64,000 nt of DNA from Pseudomonas siliginis (GTDB lineage: Bacteria; Pseudomonadota; Gammaproteobacteria; Pseudomonadales; Pseudomonadaceae), in NCBI RefSeq assembly GCF_019145195.1, contig NZ_JAHSTW010000005.1, forward strand, positions 186,001 to 250,000. The letters are read 5' to 3'. Both the position numbers and the translations under genes were made by a program. Each line of letters begins with the position of its first letter. Positions within the stretch are counted from its first letter, which is position 1. Below the pieces are notes generated by a model. The model worked only from the letters and a program-made list of their open reading frames with translations. It did not search any database and was not told the DNA's origin. Positions 53,802-63,061 of the stretch are shown here, in pieces.

Positions 53802-55226
53802 ATGCCCGCCAACTACCTGCACGGCATTGAAACCACCGAAGTCGAACGCGGCCCGCGCCCCATACGCGTCGTCAAATCGGCCGTCATCGCCCTGGTCGGC
53901 ACAGCGCCCACCGGGCCGATCAACGAACTGACCCTGTGCCTGAACGACACCCACGCCGCCCAGTTCGGCCCGCACACGGCCGGCTACAGCATCCCCGAAG
54001 CCCTGCAGGGCATCTATGACTTTGGCACCGGCACCGTGCTGGTCGTCAACGTGCTTGACCCGGCTATTCACCACAGCACCGTCACCGAATCGCTCAAATC
54101 GTTCGCCGACAACAACACGCTGCAACTGCAACACGGCGACCTGCAAAGCCTGAAACTCACCCCCGTCGATGGCGCAGCAACCTACCAGGCCGGCATTGAT
54201 TACACCGTGTCGCTGCACAGCGGCCAGGTCACACGGCTGCCCACCGGCAGCATTCCGCTTGATGCCCATATCAACGCCGAATACCGCTACACCGACCCGG
54301 GCAAAGTCACCCCGGCCGACATTATCGGTGCCCTCAACCCAGCGGGGCGGCGCACGGGACTCAGCGCCTTTCAAGACAGCTACAACCAGTTGGGCTTCTT
54401 CCCGAAAATATTCATCGCCCCGGGCTTCAGCACCCTGGGCGGGGTTACGGCGGCCCTGGCCGTTGCGGCCGGCCAGGTCGGTGGCGTCGCTTACGTCGAT
54501 GCACCGATCGGCGCCACCGTCCAGCAAGTGCTCGCCGGGCGCGGGCCGGCAGGCCATATCAACTTCAACACCAGCAGCGATCGCGTGCGCCTGTGCTACC
54601 CGCACGTCAGGGTCTACGACGCGCCCACCAATGGCGAACGCTTGCAGCCGTTATCCATCCGCGCCGCCGGCCTGCGCGCCAAAGTCGACCATGATCTGGG
54701 TTATTGGTGGAGCAGCTCCAACCAGCCGCTGCTCGGCGTCATCGGTTTGGAGCGGCCACTGACCGCGCGCATCGACGACGCCAACAGCGAAGTCAACTTG
54801 CTCAACGAAAACGGCATTACCACCGTCTTCAACGCCTTCGGCACCGGCCTGCGCCTGTGGGGCAACCGCACCGCCGCATGGCCCAGCGTCACCCACCTGC
54901 GCAACTTCGAAAACGTGCGCCGCACCAAAGACGTCGTCGACGAATCCATCCGCTACAGCGCACTGCAATTTGTTGACCAGCCGATCACCACCGCACTGAT
55001 CACCAGCGTCACCGAAAGCGTCAACCTGTTCCTGCGCAAACTCATCGGCGACGGCGCCTTGCTCGGCGGCGAATGCTGGTACGACCCGGCGCGCAACCTC
55101 AGCGCCCAACTGGCGCAGGGTCACGCACTGTTCAACTACAAACTCAGCGTGCCGCCACCGTTCGAACGCGGCACCTTTGAAACCGAAATCACCGGCGACT
55201 ACCTCGTCAACCTGGGGGCTCTGTAA
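53802..55226 (+). CDS. Contractile tail sheath protein (Mu gpL/gp39-like)
   Basis: 474 aa. Myovirus sheath motifs: LHGIETTEVERGPRPI at the N-terminus and the C-terminal sheath domain with LRLWGNRTAAWP and FVDQPITTALI. Its presence shows the phage has a contractile tail (myovirus). Confidence 0.93.
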   Translation: MPANYLHGIETTEVERGPRPIRVVKSAVIALVGTAPTGPINELTLCLNDTHAAQFGPHTAGYSIPEALQGIYDFGTGTVLVVNVLDPAIHHSTVTESLKSFADNNTLQLQHGDLQSLKLTPVDGAATYQAGIDYTVSLHSGQVTRLPTGSIPLDAHINAEYRYTDPGKVTPADIIGALNPAGRRTGLSAFQDSYNQLGFFPKIFIAPGFSTLGGVTAALAVAAGQVGGVAYVDAPIGATVQQVLAGRGPAGHINFNTSSDRVRLCYPHVRVYDAPTNGERLQPLSIRAAGLRAKVDHDLGYWWSSSNQPLLGVIGLERPLTARIDDANSEVNLLNENGITTVFNAFGTGLRLWGNRTAAWPSVTHLRNFENVRRTKDVVDESIRYSALQFVDQPITTALITSVTESVNLFLRKLIGDGALLGGECWYDPARNLSAQLAQGHALFNYKLSVPPPFERGTFETEITGDYLVNLGAL

Positions 55227-55751
55227 ATGGCAGGCTTTAGCGCACACCGCATCTCCAACGCCAACCTCTACCTGGACGGCGCCAGCTTCTTCGGCAAATG
55301 CGAAGAGATCGACCTGGGCACGATCAAAACCGTCATGAGCGACTTTCAGGGGCTGGGCATGGTCGGGCTGATCGAATTGCCGGATGGCATCGACAAACTG
55401 GAAGGGAAGATTACTTGGAACAGCCTATACGTCGAAGCAGCGCGAAAGCTCGTCACCCCGTTCAAGAGCGTGCAGTTGCAGTGCCGCTCGAACGTGCAGG
55501 TGTTCAATAACGGCGGGCTGGTCAATGAAGTGCCGTTGGTGACGACCATGACCATCACGGGTAAGGAGTACCAGTTGGGCACGCATAAACCACGGGATCC
55601 GACGAAGTATGAGACGCCGTTTTCTGCCACCTATGTAAGGCAGATGCTCAATGGTGAAGAAGTGGTGTTGCTGGATTATTTGGCGAATATTTTTCGAGTG
55701 GGGGGTGAGGATCAGTTGAGTAATTTTAGCAAGAATGTGGGCATTTCCTGA
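55227..55751 (+). CDS. Tail tube protein (Mu gpM/gp40-like)
   Basis: 174 aa. FII-type tube pattern (DLGTIKTVMSDFQGLGMVGLIELPDG). It starts directly after the sheath stop. Last structural gene before island III. Confidence 0.92.
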   Translation: MAGFSAHRISNANLYLDGASFFGKCEEIDLGTIKTVMSDFQGLGMVGLIELPDGIDKLEGKITWNSLYVEAARKLVTPFKSVQLQCRSNVQVFNNGGLVNEVPLVTTMTITGKEYQLGTHKPRDPTKYETPFSATYVRQMLNGEEVVLLDYLANIFRVGGEDQLSNFSKNVGIS

Positions 55752-55853
55752 AATCTTAGAAACGGCCAAACGGTTGTTGCCCCGTTAAACTCCCAAAGCA
55801 AAATACTGAGGCTGCTGGTACGATGCCACTATTACGATTTGAGGGCGACTTTC

Positions 55854-56972
55854 GTGATACCTGAGAGAAAAGATAACCATCTGCATTGGATCTGGATAAG
55901 CATGGGAGCGATCCTGGCAATTCTAGGATGTATATTGTTCACTTTGTATGGCCATTCTCTTGGCGCCCTTTCACATGAGCATGCCGCTTGGAGCAGTTTC
56001 GGTTCTCTGCTCGCCGGCTTTTTTACCCTCACTGGAACTGTAGCTACAATCGCCACACTCCTTTTCTTGAATAAACAAAATCAGGAACAACAGAAAGTTA
56101 TCTCCGCACAAATTAGCGCCATAACATTCGAACAGTATATAAATCATCGCAAGCTGTTTATGGAACGACTTGAAGCACTCCAAATAAATTTCGAAAGTCA
56201 ATTAGAATTTTCAAATAAAGAAACGCTTTACAATGAAGTTTTCCAAAATAACCGACCGACAAATGTGGAGTTTATCGTTAAGCCTCGGCAAGCTGAGTCT
56301 GACGAAAACCTGATCGGACGTCTTGGCAGTCAACTAACCCAACTAGATCAGATGCTTAACATGAATCAATGGAGCGACGAAGATATTATTCGCGCCGTTA
56401 CGCTCCTGATAAGATTATTTGGAGATCTTCACTGCAAATGGGTGGGTAGCCCATTTGATGGAGACGTCTTTTACTTGGGGAAAAACAGTGGGATAAACAT
56501 CTATTCGATTGAGGAGTCCCTAAATCGAATAAAAGCCATCTATAACTCCTTGCTTTTTTATACCGGTAATGATGCTTATGAAAACCTAGATAAAGGTTGC
56601 TCTCGCTATATGCGAGAAGCTTTTATTAAGTTCTTTAATGGTGAACATTATTTACGAGATGGAATCTCTGTTAGAAAAACCATCCCGGGGCTTGAGATAA
56701 TAGAAAGGCTTCTGTTCTCTACTGACCTGCTTCGGGGCATGGATGACATGTGGATAATGCCTAACACTTATAGAAGGCTCGAGGGTGTATTGAGAAGTAG
56801 AGAGTCACTTGAGCAAATACGCAGCCGAGAATTTGTGACGAGCTTAGTGAATTTGGGATATCAAGAAGGCAGTGCAGGCTTTCAAAAAACGGGAGAAAAT
56901 AAAACCCTTCGCTCCAATCTTACGAATTGCATCAATGAAATAACGATGCTACATAAGCTAACGCAGTCTTGA
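55854..56972 (+). CDS. Putative 2TM membrane protein, 372 aa (island III)
   Basis: Start placed at the GTG at 55854 with GAGG 9 bases upstream; a TTG at 55839 is possible. Two N-terminal membrane helices (WISMGAILAILGCILFTLYG and a second at FGSLLAGFFTLTGTVATIAT), then a coiled coil and an all-helical cytoplasmic domain of about 280 residues. AT-rich, clearly foreign to the phage operon. This layout is common among membrane-linked phage-exclusion proteins, but no known family is recognised. Confidence 0.7.
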   Translation: MIPERKDNHLHWIWISMGAILAILGCILFTLYGHSLGALSHEHAAWSSFGSLLAGFFTLTGTVATIATLLFLNKQNQEQQKVISAQISAITFEQYINHRKLFMERLEALQINFESQLEFSNKETLYNEVFQNNRPTNVEFIVKPRQAESDENLIGRLGSQLTQLDQMLNMNQWSDEDIIRAVTLLIRLFGDLHCKWVGSPFDGDVFYLGKNSGINIYSIEESLNRIKAIYNSLLFYTGNDAYENLDKGCSRYMREAFIKFFNGEHYLRDGISVRKTIPGLEIIERLLFSTDLLRGMDDMWIMPNTYRRLEGVLRSRESLEQIRSREFVTSLVNLGYQEGSAGFQKTGENKTLRSNLTNCINEITMLHKLTQS

Positions 56973-56992
56973 TCAGTGGGGCGCCGTTCGAT

Positions 56993-58261
56993 TCAGGTCG
57001 CCAACACATCATAACCTAAATACCTTAAAGCCTTAGCCATGCGACCATTGATCGGTGGTACCTGCTCAGGCTTTATAGTTCCAACTAACTCCAGCGCACA
57101 AAATCGACCGAAACCACCAATTTTGCACCTCTGATCATAGAGCACTGAGCAGATGCGCTCGGCAAAGTCGTCGTCCCCATGTACCAAATTGATCAATGAA
57201 CTTTTAACACGCAGTAGATTTCCATGATTGAGTTCCCAGAACTTTTCAGGCAGTGCTTCCTCTCCACCCAAGGTAAACCGCAACTGTTGTTTGAACGCGT
57301 GCACGCAAATTAAAGCATGAGCTAATTGCTCCTGGCTGCTCGCACTTATACTTTCGGGCTTCCCCATAACGCGTTGTAATTGCGCGAGCATCTGAAAATA
57401 GTCCTCCGGGATGTGGGGCGTAGTGGTACTGATCCAATGCTCGACAAAACTCCCAACTAAATGTCGTCGATCTTTCTCAGACCGCAGGGGTGCGTCTTGC
57501 CAAGACGCATCTCCGACAGCGTGTTCAAGACGCACCCAGTTCAGAAAGCGATTCGTCTCGAAAGCTGGATCAAAACCGACAAATTCAGCTCGCTGTGACC
57601 CTCGATTATGGAGCATCTCAGAAACTTCGGCGAAAGCCGGGCGGTATTGCTCATAAATCGACTTTTGTAAATTACTAAGGAAATATTGCCGGGCGGATTT
57701 TTTCTCGCTACCCGCGAGCACCGAGGGCGGCTCTACGTCACGCAGTACTTGGAATGGAGCATCTGGACTTCCCAAGCGGGAAGCTTTATCCCACGCATCC
57801 CTAAACTGCTTGAAAACTTGTTGCGTTAGCACTTCGGCGCTTTCCCAAACTTGGGCGAAGAAAATTTCCAAACTGAGCATACGTTCCTCGTCACCAAGCT
57901 GATCAAACACGACAACCGCCTCCCGGTTGCTCGATATTCCGCCTTCAGTAAGATTGGCCGATCCAAGCATGGCTACGTCATCAAAAAGAAAAATTTTCGC
58001 ATGAAAACCATCAGTAAAATATCGTACTGAGCAATTTGGCGTATCGAGAACGCGACGGAGCGCTGAAGGATTTGTAATCCTATTAAGCCCAACTAGTAAT
58101 TCAATGCTTGCGCCACGAGCCGCAGCTTGCATAATTTCAAGTTCGCGGGTGAAGTACGGAACCGCAATCCTAATTCTCGACGCCCTAGCCATATAAGCTG
58201 TATAGGGTTTCTGTACCTGATCTTGGCCTGAACTATTCGTGTAAATGATGGAGCTGCCCAT
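56993..58261 (-). CDS. Phospholipase D-like protein with one HKD motif (island III)
   Basis: 422 aa. N-terminal PLD domain with H87-x-K89-xxxx-D94 and G100-S101-x-N103 (FHAKIFLFDD...GSANLT), so one HKD motif; single-motif enzymes such as the nuclease Nuc dimerise. The rest (about 150-422) is helical and not recognised. Nuclease or phosphodiesterase activity expected. It is divergent from the candidate nuclease gene at 58452 (190 bases between), and the two may form one system. Confidence 0.78.
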   Translation of the reverse strand: MGSSIIYTNSSGQDQVQKPYTAYMARASRIRIAVPYFTRELEIMQAAARGASIELLVGLNRITNPSALRRVLDTPNCSVRYFTDGFHAKIFLFDDVAMLGSANLTEGGISSNREAVVVFDQLGDEERMLSLEIFFAQVWESAEVLTQQVFKQFRDAWDKASRLGSPDAPFQVLRDVEPPSVLAGSEKKSARQYFLSNLQKSIYEQYRPAFAEVSEMLHNRGSQRAEFVGFDPAFETNRFLNWVRLEHAVGDASWQDAPLRSEKDRRHLVGSFVEHWISTTTPHIPEDYFQMLAQLQRVMGKPESISASSQEQLAHALICVHAFKQQLRFTLGGEEALPEKFWELNHGNLLRVKSSLINLVHGDDDFAERICSVLYDQRCKIGGFGRFCALELVGTIKPEQVPPINGRMAKALRYLGYDVLAT

Positions 58262-58451
58262 TAACGATTTCCTATACGAATGAAGTGATAAGCCTTATCC
58301 TGCGAGCCGATCAACACGCTTCGTAGCGTAGCACTTGGCCAGTTCACGGCTGCGCTTCCTGAAGCGGCATTGAAAATTGATCGCTCTATACAGAAGCGAG
58401 TGACAAAACTGCGCTTAATTTGGCATCAAAACTAACAAGGAGTAGTTACCG

Positions 58452-59369
58452 GTGACTGGAAGAAAACTTCAGCGGGCCTTTGCTAGAGAATCGAAAGGGG
58501 CTCGTGGTGAAATTCAGCTGTTCAGAGCATTCATTCGAGCCTTCCGCGCCCTTGGCCCGGATGCATTGGCTCTGGAGTATCACGGCAGTCGTTATCAAGT
58601 AACGTTTAACCAGGGGCGTGGCGCTGGTCGACCATTTCCCCGCTGCGAGCTATGCGATGTGCTGATTGTGCACTACCAGGAAGGTAGCCCGAGCGCTGCA
58701 CGGATGACGTTCAATCAAGCTAAAGTTACCACAAATTCACTCGGGTGCTCTGCTCCATTAAAAGCACCCGGCCATCAAAGTTTTAAGGCAAACATGGAAC
58801 AATGGGACCTGCTTTCCAACTGTCCGCCAATACGCCCAGCCACAAAAACATTTCATCCACCAGGAGACCTGCTATCCAGTGCCGTTCTTCCATCAGTAGG
58901 CACATTTGGTGTCTTTTACCCGGTTCACAATAGATACGACTTTGCTTATTTCGTCGCAAGCGAACTATCTCCGATAGCTGTGAGCCCTAGCCGGCAGGGA
59001 ACACTCCAGTGGAAGCACGCCCTGAATGCAATACGCACGATCGCCGGGCACGAGGAGATAACAGGTACCTGTTGTCTTCACACCTTTGGAGGTGCTTTGG
59101 AGAAAAATCTTATTGGAACGCCGATCCGACCGCTTTTAACCGGCTCTACAGGAATTCCAATGCGCGGCTGGTTGGCTAAGGTCCTCGTGTCACTGCGCGA
59201 CGCCTATCCCGACTCAGATCTGCCGCGCGAACTGCTCATGGGCCTCGAGCTTGGAATAGATGCGGAGGGACAAAACCCAATGCGGTATATAGGTGATGCC
59301 GCCCCCCCTAAAGCAGTAGTGTTGATCAGGACGAAACGGGAGGAGAACCGTGAAACAATGCGATCATAG
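58452..59369 (+). CDS. Candidate PD-(D/E)xK-like nuclease, 305 aa (island III)
   Basis: GTG start at 58452 with AAGGAG 9 bases upstream. The N-terminal 100 residues have E20 in a helix, D69 in CELCDVLIV and Q89-A-K91 in FNQAKV, the D...QxK variant of restriction-endonuclease-like folds. A CHTFGG segment and a helical C-terminus follow, not recognised. Activity is inferred from the motif spacing. Divergent from the PLD gene. Confidence 0.6.
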   Translation: MTGRKLQRAFARESKGARGEIQLFRAFIRAFRALGPDALALEYHGSRYQVTFNQGRGAGRPFPRCELCDVLIVHYQEGSPSAARMTFNQAKVTTNSLGCSAPLKAPGHQSFKANMEQWDLLSNCPPIRPATKTFHPPGDLLSSAVLPSVGTFGVFYPVHNRYDFAYFVASELSPIAVSPSRQGTLQWKHALNAIRTIAGHEEITGTCCLHTFGGALEKNLIGTPIRPLLTGSTGIPMRGWLAKVLVSLRDAYPDSDLPRELLMGLELGIDAEGQNPMRYIGDAAPPKAVVLIRTKREENRETMRS

Positions 59370-59422
59370 AGCGCGTCCGGTTCTCTGCCGAAATGCGAGA
59401 TAAACCGGACCTAGCTCTAAGC

Positions 59423-60304
59423 TCACTCAGCCTCACCATTCCCAAACGACAATTCGCCAACCTCTTTCCAGCTCGATGAATACCCTTCAAGCCAGTTATC
59501 AGGATCTTTTCCATCGAACAGCATGGTTAACCAGTTGGCCGGAGTGGCTGCGCGGAGGTAGTAGAGAGGATGGTGGCTACCTGGCTCCGTAGTCATTTCG
59601 GCTTCTTCATATGCGTAGCATTTGAATGAGCGATCTCCGCAGTTAGTTTTCAGGAAGCGGATAAACCGATTGAGGTTACCGTGGCCTCCTGACCCCATGC
59701 CAGCCTTCAAATGAAAGTTGGAATACATTTGTCCACAGGCATAGGTCTGCTTATCACTATCGTGCCGAATGCATAAAATCATCCCATCCAATCGCCCGCC
59801 GCAGACGCGTAGCAGGTGGAAGGTAATGTTGCGGTTTTGCCGATCATGCAAAAAGAAGTCTCGATAGTGGCTGCCCAAGCTTTCCACGGGAAATACCGTT
59901 CCTACGCCGCTGACCAGCCATTCGTATGATCCGGCAGACCACGCCACTACGCGATCAAGCATCTCAAATGAAGGCGACGCGATCCCTTCCATACAATCGA
60001 GCAAGTGCGCTGGGGTATCCTCGCCGATAGTTCGCGCGATTCCCACCAAGCTCTGACGATCACCGTAACCAAAGACCTGATCTCTTCGCACACAGGCAAA
60101 GAGCTGGTCCAGTCGCTGTCCGACGCCTTTTTGCCAACTCTGGCGGAGCGTCTCAATCGGTGCGGGCTTTTCTTCTAAGCTGGCAACATAAGCCTGCAGA
60201 ATCGAGCGAACTTCGCCTTCAGTTGAGCGATTGTTCCTTTCCGCCGAGTCACTGATGGCTTTGTGAATGTGCTCCGGGAGCTCCCGAATGTTAATCCTAC
60301 CCAT
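59423..60304 (-). CDS. Ribbon-helix-helix (Arc/FitA-like) fusion protein, 293 aa (island III)
   Basis: Start at the ATG at 60304 (a TTG at 60325 is an alternative). The N-terminal 40 residues form an Arc/FitA-type ribbon-helix-helix (INIRELPEHIHKAISDSAER). The remaining 250 residues are not recognised; they include a YEWLVSG helix and an HLLRVCGG strand region. An RHH domain on a long C-terminal part suggests a regulator with a sensor domain rather than a small antitoxin. An inverted repeat at 60373-60393 upstream may be its operator. Confidence 0.65.
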   Translation of the reverse strand: MGRINIRELPEHIHKAISDSAERNNRSTEGEVRSILQAYVASLEEKPAPIETLRQSWQKGVGQRLDQLFACVRRDQVFGYGDRQSLVGIARTIGEDTPAHLLDCMEGIASPSFEMLDRVVAWSAGSYEWLVSGVGTVFPVESLGSHYRDFFLHDRQNRNITFHLLRVCGGRLDGMILCIRHDSDKQTYACGQMYSNFHLKAGMGSGGHGNLNRFIRFLKTNCGDRSFKCYAYEEAEMTTEPGSHHPLYYLRAATPANWLTMLFDGKDPDNWLEGYSSSWKEVGELSFGNGEAE

Positions 60305-61131
60305 TTGTGACGACCCACCTTGCAATCCAATAAGTCATTTAGACGCCAAAATGACGTCAAGATATCGAAAAAATGCCCTACTATTGAGGGCATATAGACG
60401 CACTATTCATGATTAAACGTTCGAGTGCAAGCCGCGCCGCGACGTCACTGTGGTTTGTTCACTCGCGATACTACTCATATCGATGCAATTGCCTACAGAA
60501 AAGGCCGAATCCCCCGGCAGCGCATCTGTCAGCTCACCGGTATCGTATGTCCTGTCACCGCCCATGTGACCAGGCAGGGCAATCTGGGGCAATTAAAGTC
60601 GATTTCCCGAGAAAAACAGGTTGTTCCTGCCTGACCTTTATGGCGATTGCGGGCCGGCGTGAAGGCTTCTGGATTGAGCAGATCCGAGGTTTGATCGTTG
60701 GTTTGCAGTCGTCTCTTTTCGGTCACTTCCGTGTTTGGTGGCTGTGCGCAGGGCGCTTTCGGGCGCGCCGGTCTCCCTAATTCCTGCCGGCCTACTAATC
60801 TGTGCACAGCTGCCGCCTTTCATAGTCGGTCAACAAACGGCCAACTCATCAAGCCCCGCGGGCATTCAGCTCCCGTTTTCTTGGCCGAACGGCGAACTTT
60901 TTTGCTCATCCCCTGCGTTCATACGCGCCCGCAACAACGCGACTCGACAGCCGCAAGATCTGGAATCTGCTACATCCCAAAGAGATGAGATGAGTCAGGC
61001 GCGTGCAGGGCATAAACGCGATTTGGCAATCACGTTTAAATTACACCAACTGTTACTCCAAAAAGCCTACAACGCCTTGCGCCGCTGCCTACGGGTACTT
61101 CAGAATCCGCCGGCTTACACGGCTATCGGTT
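60305..61131. other. Long leader and promoter region, no supported gene
   Basis: Holds the putative operator for the RHH gene (60373-60393) and TGACGTCA (60352-60359). The rest is the upstream part of the DUF6124 leader; open frames here are short or shadows, although a run matching the 29480-29575 leader starts near 61028. Confidence 0.5.
60373..60393. promoter_or_regulatory. Inverted repeat, candidate operator of the RHH gene
   Basis: ATGCCCT-ACTATTG-AGGGCAT, perfect 7-bp arms with a 7-base spacer, about 70 bases upstream of the RHH start. Arc-family dimers usually bind such repeats. Confidence 0.5.
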
Positions 61132-61356
61132 GGGCTATATCGTTTCCCTGTCACTGCAAAACAGTGATCGGGTTTGGTAGCCCGCTCCGATATCGCCGCA
61201 AGGCGCCACCTTATTCAGCCCCATTTTTGTGGCTGAGCTTTATATGGTGGGCATGCGTGGGGCTCATTCGTGAGCGCCGGGTTGCGTATCGACCGGTCTA
61301 CCAACCCGCGCATGGCCGCCACCCATCGTTTGGTAGCGTGGGTGATGGCTCCTTAT
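61132..61356 (+). ncRNA. Structured leader RNA upstream of prophage DUF6124 (C4-antisense-like)
   Basis: Second copy of the element at 29255-29471: the GTCACTG/CAGTGA hairpin, CGGGTTTGGTAGCCCG, a long arm with GGTGGGCATGCG opposite CGCATGGCCGCCACC around GGGGCTC/GAGCGCC, and GTCTACCAAC and TTTGGTAGC boxes. It diverges in spacers but keeps paired segments. Located 24 bases before the DUF6124 start. Confidence 0.5.
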
Positions 61357-61379
61357 CTACTTCGATACGAGATTCATCT

Positions 61380-61745
61380 ATGTTCAAAGTAACGCCAAAC
61401 CCGCCAGCCGACGATTCAATTCCGTACGACCCCGCGCTCGAACCTCAGCGGATAAAAGATGCGGCCGCTCGCGCCATCAACTTTTACCTCGACCCTCAGA
61501 CGCTCAAAACCACCATTCCCAAGCGCCAGCCGGGCAGGATCTTTCTCATCGATCCCACGGTGGACGAGGAAACGTTGCTCGTCGAAGCCTGTGAATCGCT
61601 GGCAGCCGCCAATGACATGGCCCGCGAAATCGGCGGCGTGATTGACCACCCACAGCGTCGATCGCTGCTGATGTTGCAGCAGGTGATCATGTTGAGTGAG
61701 CTCATCGTCAATCGCGTGCTCGACAGCCGACGCGTGTCGAACTAG
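61380..61745 (+). CDS. DUF6124 family protein (prophage copy 1)
   Basis: 121 aa. Same MFKVTPNPP start and DEETLLVEACESL...LLMLQQVIMLSELIVNRVLD core as the host copy at 28879-29232. A longer frame starting at 60735 is only read-through of the leader. Function unknown. Hairpins follow its stop (near 61752-61790). Confidence 0.85.
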   Translation: MFKVTPNPPADDSIPYDPALEPQRIKDAAARAINFYLDPQTLKTTIPKRQPGRIFLIDPTVDEETLLVEACESLAAANDMAREIGGVIDHPQRRSLLMLQQVIMLSELIVNRVLDSRRVSN

Positions 61746-61860
61746 CCGGCAACCCAGGCAGGAGGGGGCGTGCTCCCTCACTGCCAGCGGACGCGCCACA
61801 GCCGTGGCGCGGCATCCTCTTATCCAGACGCTCAAGCGGCGCTCATCGGAGTTTCAGCTG

Positions 61861-62220
61861 ATGTCACAGACACCGTCCCATCCGCCGGTCACCGAATCGG
61901 TATCGCCTTATGAATCCTTCCATTCTAAAAAACTGCACGACGCCGCCGAGCGCGCGCTCGACCATTACCTCGCGCCGGCCAAGATCAACGCCACGCCTTA
62001 CAGTCCCAACACGCTGTTTATGGTCAACCCGGAATCCGACACCGAATCCTTGCTGGTCAACGCTTGCGAATCTTTGGCATCGGCCACGGTGATGCTCGGT
62101 GATTTCGCCGGGATGCTGGAGGGCTCTCGGCGCAATACTTTGCTGGGCATTGCGCAGGTAGTGATGTTGGGGGAGTTGGCCGTGAACAAAGCGTTGGATA
62201 ACGTTGTGCCCACGTCCTAG
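61861..62220 (+). CDS. DUF6124 family protein (prophage copy 2)
   Basis: 119 aa, diverged paralogue: SQTPSHPPV start, YESFHSKKLHDAAERALDHYL, DTESLLVNACESLASATVML and LLGIAQVVMLGELAVNKALD. About 115 bases after copy 1, without its own structured leader, so probably on the same transcript. Ends just before a strong terminator. Confidence 0.85.
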   Translation: MSQTPSHPPVTESVSPYESFHSKKLHDAAERALDHYLAPAKINATPYSPNTLFMVNPESDTESLLVNACESLASATVMLGDFAGMLEGSRRNTLLGIAQVVMLGELAVNKALDNVVPTS

Positions 62221-62236
62221 AGCCAATGCGAACGCA

Positions 62237-62266
62237 AAAGCAGTCAGTCTGGCGACTGACTGCTTT
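62237..62266. terminator. Bidirectional intrinsic terminator
   Basis: AAAGCAGTCAGT-CTGGCG-ACTGACTGCTTT, 12-bp perfect arms, between the convergent DUF6124 copy 2 and the 103-aa gene. Confidence 0.88.
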
Positions 62267-62268
62267 CC

Positions 62269-62580
62269 TTAGTTGGTGAGCGCGTTAGGAACGGAGCCGT
62301 AAAGTTTTAAGGTTTGGAACGTCGCAACGTAATAGCCTCGGTTGGACTCACCTCGGATATAGCCCTCGTCGACTAGCCATTGAAGCGTATCGGTCAGGAA
62401 TTGCTCCTGTGGCGACGCGTTGTAGAACACTCCAATGATGCCACTTGGTGTGTCGTAAGAGCCGGCTTCGAGGTTGAAGGTCTCGGCATCCAGTTTGACC
62501 TGTGCAGGGCACGCCTCTGCCAGCATCCTTAAAATCTTACCCACCAGCACATTAAATTCTGCTTTGTTATCAACGCTCAT
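62269..62580 (-). CDS. Hypothetical 103-aa protein (island III)
   Basis: Acidic, soluble. The C-terminal half (FLTDTLQWLVDEGYIRGE) looks like a winged helix of the sort found in small phage cargo proteins. Function unknown. Convergent with the DUF6124 genes. GGAG ribosome site a few bases upstream. Confidence 0.65.
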   Translation of the reverse strand: MSVDNKAEFNVLVGKILRMLAEACPAQVKLDAETFNLEAGSYDTPSGIIGVFYNASPQEQFLTDTLQWLVDEGYIRGESNRGYYVATFQTLKLYGSVPNALTN

Positions 62581-62657
62581 GCTGCCTTCTCCTTTTGGGC
62601 GCAGAGTTGCGCCTTGGCGGGATGATCATAGCCAAGATTTCCGCCTATCACGGGCTC

Positions 62658-62677
62658 TATAAATCCAATTAAAAGCC
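62658..62677 (+). repeat. Island border motif (island III copy)
   Basis: TATAAATCCAATTAAAAGCC, 63 bases before the tail chaperone gene; matches the island II motif at 50345-50364 in 16 of 20 positions. Confidence 0.5.
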
Positions 62678-62740
62678 TGTGCCTCAATACCGCTCCAAGA
62701 TCACGTCTTCACGGATTAAAGCCGTAGTGACCCCGGAGCC

Positions 62741-63061
62741 ATGACGATGACCGACACCCACACTTTCACCCTCAAATTCCCCTTCACCAGCGCCAGCGGC
62801 GAGCTCCTGTCGTCGCTGCCCATCAGACGCCTCAAACGCAAAGACATCAGCGCCGCGCAAGCGGTCACCAAAGACGAAGGCGCCATGGAAGACCTGCTGG
62901 TCGCCAAGCTGTTGGGCATCACCCTTGAAGATCTGGGTGAGCTCGACATTGCCGACTCAACGCTCGCCACCGAGGTGTTGCGGGAAATGGCAGCCGGCCG
63001 AGACCTTGCTCCAGTCTTGGGACGAAGCGCTGCTGCTGGTGCTGAGGTTGCCGCCGTCTGA
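62741..63061 (+). CDS. Tail assembly chaperone, Mu gp41-like (upstream frame)
   Basis: 106 aa; Phage_TAC family pattern (FTLKFPFTSASGELLSSLPIRRLKRKDI). In contractile and siphoviral phages this gene makes a short form and a frameshifted longer form before the tape measure. Start could also be the in-frame ATG 6 bases later (MTDT). The downstream frame is annotated separately. Confidence 0.9.
   Translation: MTMTDTHTFTLKFPFTSASGELLSSLPIRRLKRKDISAAQAVTKDEGAMEDLLVAKLLGITLEDLGELDIADSTLATEVLREMAAGRDLAPVLGRSAAAGAEVAAV

Noticed and set aside
60735..61379. Long N-terminal extension of DUF6124 copy 1 (336-aa frame)
   Set aside because: It only reads through the structured leader RNA. The host copy has no such open frame, and the true start has the conserved MFKVTPNPP.
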